DNA from: Nemertoderma westbladi | Taxonomy: Eukaryota > Xenacoelomorpha > Nemertodermatida > Nemertodermatidae | Assembly (NCBI GenBank): GCA_032718475.1 | Contig: JAUCBJ010001239.1 | Span: forward strand, 1 to 59,274 | Direction: 5' to 3' | Length of the DNA: 59,274 bases | In this document: positions 55,306 through 59,274 of the stretch, piece by piece | Layout of the letters: each line of letters opens with the position of its first letter | Numbering within the stretch: the stretch's first letter is position 1 | The notes under the pieces: generated by a model | The model's database searches: none | Seen by the model: the letters and a program-made list of their open reading frames with translations, nothing else | Told to the model about the DNA's origin: nothing | Program-made: the position numbers and the translations under genes

Positions 55306-56270
55306 ACTAACGAACGGATTCGTGTCCCCACAAAGAGGCAGCCTGTGGATAGATTTAGCATGTACGTATATCTGACAAGTTTCAACAAGGACGGATAAAA
55401 ATGGACGGACGAAATGAGAGATGGTTTTCACTTTCAGACATTTAACCCTCTAGCGGCATATTGTTGAATTGCGGACCGAATTCCTCACAAAGGAACTAAC
55501 AGTATGTTGTCTAGTTCATATATGCTAAGATTCAGAACGGATGGAAATTGACATTTAATGTTTAGACACGGGGCCCTCTAGCAGTAGACTATTGCACTGA
55601 TTGTGCCCTGAAGTCTCTCAAAAATCTCAACCTTGGCTCTTATTGGTGCCATATTTCAACTTGACAGTTTTAAATCTGACAAAGTTATTAGCATGTCAAA
55701 ATCGTAAAAACGACTACGGCAAAAATTTAATAAAAAAGAAAGAAAAAAACTAACCCCCCCCCCCCCCTAACAGTGTCACTTCCGCCACAACTCCGTGGCT
55801 CGCCCCACAGTTTCACATATAGACTCTCGTACTGTATAAATTGTTGATGGTAGGACTATATAGAACTATGTAATCAATGCCCTGATTGGATCCAAACTAA
55901 GCAGAGATTCACTTTGGTAGCAATTAGTACCCAAATCGCCAACTGGGGCGCCTTTGCAGGGCACTGTTGGTAATGGTTAGTTGAACCATTCTTGTTTGAG
56001 AAGGTTACCATAAATATTGAAATGCGTTCTAGAATTCGATTTGATGGCCGTCTGACAGACCAAATAAAAGTTAATCCTGGAAGGAATCATCAGTAGAATC
56101 AGTCCACCAAGGAATAAACCAATCCGTCCGTGCCGTCCTCCCCAGTAACATCAGTTATTTACTCTTGTTTCTCTTCATACGTTATTGAGATTATAGGTAA
56201 TCCACCACAACCGTTCCGTAGATAATCGAGGAGATTTCAATTTATAGTTAAGTAAGGAAGTAATGAACCT
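55306..56270. other. Spacer with three ccctctag(c)g-type motifs and a C13 run
   Basis: Mixed unique sequence. CTCF-like motifs lie at 55446 and 55573, a run of 13 C at about 55755-55767, and the phrase actccgtggctcgccccaca at 55784, partly shared with tttgtggctcgccccacat at 42940. No gene is seen. Confidence 0.5.
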
Positions 56271-56279
56271 AAGAAAGTT

Positions 56280-57245
56280 ACGTTTGTAAGTAAGTAAGTA
56301 AGTATAAGTGAATAAAGTATGTAAGTAGTACGTTAGTTAGTACATTAACTTAAGTAATTAAGTTAGTGAATAAGTACGTAAGAAATAACCTGATTCAGTT
56401 CGCCATTGTCCGCGGCGCATCCCATTGTATCCGAGGGTCGAGGATAAAGTGATGGATCGACCTTAGGATGATCTCCCGGGACCAGAACTAGCATTCCAAC
56501 CCTAAGCTAGAATGACTGGACTAATTAAATATAATTTTAAGTTTATAAGTTGTTTTAAATTTGTCGGAAGTTCAACCATACAAATTGTCATAATTATATA
56601 ATAAGTAATACTGTAAAAAAGTATGTTTTAAGAAAGTACCTTAGGGAACATACTAAGAAAATCAAGGTATGTACTGTAGGTCTGTACTGGTATCTAGGTA
56701 AGTTTACTACTTAAATAGGTATAATGTAAGTTAGTAACTACGTACGGAAGTAAGTGAGTACGTATGTAAGTTACTAAGTAAGTTAGTTAGTATATACTTA
56801 AGTGGTTAGGTAAGTATGTACGTACACAATTACGTACTACGTAAGTTACGAATTAAGTAAGTACGCATGCAAGTACTTAAGTAAGTTACTAATCAAGTAC
56901 CCATGTAAGTAAGTAAGAACGTAAATTACTGAGTGTGTAATAAGTAGGCCCATGTCAGCAAGTGACTTACGTACTTAAATACTTACTTACTCATTCACTC
57001 ACTTTCTTACTCACTTGCATAATTACTCACTTATTCCCAATGACTTACGTACTTACTTACTCTACCTACCTACTTACTTACCTACCTACCTACTTACTTA
57101 CTCTACATACCTACTTACTTACTCTACCTACCTACTTACTTACCTACCTTCCTACTTACGAATTTACGTACTCACTCAATTACTTACTTTCTTACTTTCT
57201 CATTTACTCACTCACTTAAATGCATACTTACTCACTTACATGCTG
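56280..57245. repeat. Degenerate GTAA then TTAC tetranucleotide tracts
   Basis: 56280-56370 and 56690-56930 are decayed aagtaagt tracts. From about 56970 the complementary sense (ttactcac, ctacctac) takes over, so the two sides form a loose inverted pair. They are separated by unique sequence at 56390-56690 with no gene. Confidence 0.8.
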
Positions 57246-57299
57246 TAGTAACATACATAATATTTCAATAACTACGGTGCCTTGTTTGCGGAAAATCTG

Positions 57300-58222
57300 A
57301 TTTGTTCTTTCTTACTTACTCACTCACTTACTCACTCACTCACTTACTTTCTTATTTGTCCACCCACACACTCACTCTTTCAATCACTCGCTCGCTCACG
57401 CACACATTCACTCACCCACTCACTCGCTCACGCACACATTCACTCACCCACTCACTCGCCCACTCACTCGCTCACTCACACATTCACTCACACATTCACT
57501 CGCTCTCGCTCACACACACATTCACTCACTCACTCGCTCACACACACATTCACTCACTCGCTCGCTCACTCACACATTCACTCACTCATTTAGTTACTTA
57601 CTTTCTTACTTACCCACTTACTTACTTTTTTTTTATTTACTTACATAATCACCTACCGACTTACTTACTCACTCACTCACTTACTTTACTTACCCACTCA
57701 CTTATTTACTTACTCACTTACTTACTTACTCACTTACCTACTTACTTACTTACTGACTCACTTACTTGCTCACTCACTTACATTCTTATTTCACTCACTC
57801 ACACATTCACTCACTCATTCATTCACCCACTCAATCAGTCACTCACTCAGTCACTCTCTCATTCATTCACACATTCACTCATTCATTCATTCACCCATTC
57901 AATCAGTCACTCACTCAGTCACTCACTCATTCATTCACCCACTCAATCAGTCATCCACTCAGTCACTCTCTCATTCATTCACACATTCACTCATTCATTC
58001 ACTCACTCACCCACACACTCATCCACTGACCCACTCATTCACTCACTCGCTCGCTCACCCAAACATTCACTCACCCACTCACTCAGTCACTCACCCACAC
58101 ACTCATCCACTGACACACTCATTCACTCACTCGCTCGCTCACCCAAACATTCACTCACCCACTCACTCAGTCACTCACTCACACACTCACTCACCCATCA
58201 CACATTCACTCACTCTTATTAA
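57300..58222. repeat. (ACTC)n-type tract with variants
   Basis: About 900 bp of cactcact, cattcatt and cacacatt variants with longer-range duplication: acccactcactcgctcacgc near 57414, and tcatccactga...cattcactc repeated at about 58020 and 58103. The frame of 306 codons (Thr-His-Ser-Leu) is a by-product. Confidence 0.95.
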
Positions 58223-58293
58223 CATACTTTATTAAAATATTAACGACTTTTTAACCCTATTAGTACCGGGCTATAAAATGTTGTACAAATACT

Positions 58294-58309
58294 GGGGGGG
58301 GGGGGGGGG
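58294..58309. repeat. G16 homopolymer
   Basis: Single uninterrupted run of G in the spacer between the ACTC tract and the 162-bp satellite. The spacer (58223-58489) shows nothing else. Confidence 0.9.
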
Positions 58310-58489
58310 TCACTATAAATGGCTGTTTAGTCCTCTCTGCGTAGGAAAAAAATGAAAAAAGCAAGTAACCAGCACTTTTCAGTTAGAACACAAAAATTTT
58401 AATTCACTTATACGATGCTATAAATTCACATTTTCAGGTTTTCGAGGGCGCTGATTCTAATGGAATACATTTCTAATATGCCAGATCAT

Positions 58490-59274
58490 TGCTACTTGTA
58501 TTTTTCGGCGTAATTTGGCAAATTTCGTTCCCATCACCAAAAAGTACAAGTTTGCGATGTCCAGTGCTGTTTTTATTGATTCCATCGGATTCAGACCCTC
58601 ATAAACCCGTATAACGCAAGAAACAAGGTGATACTATCTACTTATGAATTTGCATATTTTCCAAAATTTGGTGCTGGCACACAATTTTCACCCACTGGCG
58701 AAAAATACCAGTTTGAGAACTCTTATGATATTTTTACTGATTCCATTGAATTCAGAACCATCACAAACCCGTATAACGCAAGAAACCAGGTGACACAATC
58801 AATTGATATATTTGATGGTTTTCAAAATTTGGTGCTAGCACCACATTTTGCACCCACATCCGAAAAATACAAGTTTGAGATGTCTAGTTCGATAATTATA
58901 TTTTCCATTGAATTCAGAACAGCCATAAACCTATAAAACGCAAGAAATAAATTGTCACAAGCAATTTTATCTATTGAATGGATTTTCAAATTTCGTGCTA
59001 GCACCAAAATTTGCACACAGCACCGAAAAATACAAGTTTGATACGCTTGGTGCAACTCGTTATATTTCATCGAATCCAGAACCCAAAAAACCCCAATTGC
59101 GTAAAAAACAAGTTTCAAACAATCAATTACAAATTGACTTATTTCAAAATTTGGTGCTGGCACCAAATTTGGCACCCACCGAAAAAAACATGTTTGAAAT
59201 TTCTAAATCAATTATATGAATTCCATCCAAATTTCTAATGTGTAAATCAAAAATAGAGATGTTACAATTCATAT
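58490..59274. repeat. 162-bp satellite, at least four diverged units, runs off the window
   Basis: The marker cccgtataacgcaag ends at 58620 and 58782, and diverged forms follow at 58944 and about 59106, a constant 162-bp step. Each unit also carries caaaatttggtgctagcacc and gaaaaatacaagtttgag. Divergence between units is 20% or so by eye. 162 is a multiple of three, so frames persist through it, but stops occur and no gene is called. Confidence 0.85.

Overview
The window looks like a repeat-rich stretch of a metazoan nuclear genome, most likely an invertebrate. The evidence is two host gene pieces (an exon of a Tudor-domain DEAH helicase of the TDRD9 type bounded by GT/AG splice sites, and a pyrroline-5-carboxylate reductase), non-LTR retrotransposons, a tRNA-derived SINE, miniature inverted-repeat elements, very long satellites and a nearly complete Polinton/Maverick. 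I cannot name the species. Nothing is bacterial: there is no CRISPR array, IS element or rRNA gene.

Layout. 1-14110 is one 43-bp satellite of about 330 units with duplicated higher-order blocks. 14146-15590 is a 23-bp satellite that resumes at 33643-35555. It was interrupted by a 5'-truncated non-LTR retrotransposon (minus strand, 15591-17389 plus 33454-33642). That retrotransposon was in turn split by a Polinton at 17390-33359, which has a 6-bp target duplication and TIRs of about 1.1 kb. A 58-bp RTE tail then landed at the right edge of the Polinton. 35556-35836 is a SINE. 36519-41126 is a 4.6-kb TIR element flanked by TA and filled with RTE fragments and a repeated GC-rich segment. 41700-46018 holds paired palindromic elements, two copies of a MITE, a pure (AGTC)n tract, and a foldback containing a hammerhead ribozyme motif placed exactly between tRNA-like A and B boxes. 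46033-47630 is a third RTE copy with a 12-bp target duplication. 48261-48441 is the TDRD9-like exon, whose 3' splice acceptor has been amplified into about 33 tandem 46-bp copies. 50383-50835 is a second minisatellite and 50930-51811 is the reductase. The rest is AT-rich spacer, TTAC/ACTC tetranucleotide tracts and, at the right end, a 162-bp satellite.

The Polinton carries a virus-like gene set: protein-primed family B DNA polymerase, a protein that looks like a degenerate TATA-binding-protein fold, FtsK/HerA-type packaging ATPase, a membrane microprotein, a small protein with a hydrophobic tail like adenovirus core/lytic proteins, retroviral-type integrase with a chromodomain-like end, two paralogous structural-type proteins, a basic core-like protein, a capsid-like protein of the F54H12.2 type, an adenain-type cysteine protease, and a 579-residue protein of unknown role on the opposite strand. 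Both TIRs contain the same promoter (four CCAAT boxes and a TATA box). They should therefore fire inward at both ends, into the polymerase (through a 5'-leader intron) and into the unknown protein. Single-base frameshifts or nonsense changes break the polymerase (twice), integrase, basic core-like gene and capsid-like gene, so this copy is not functional as read, or the assembly has indel errors.
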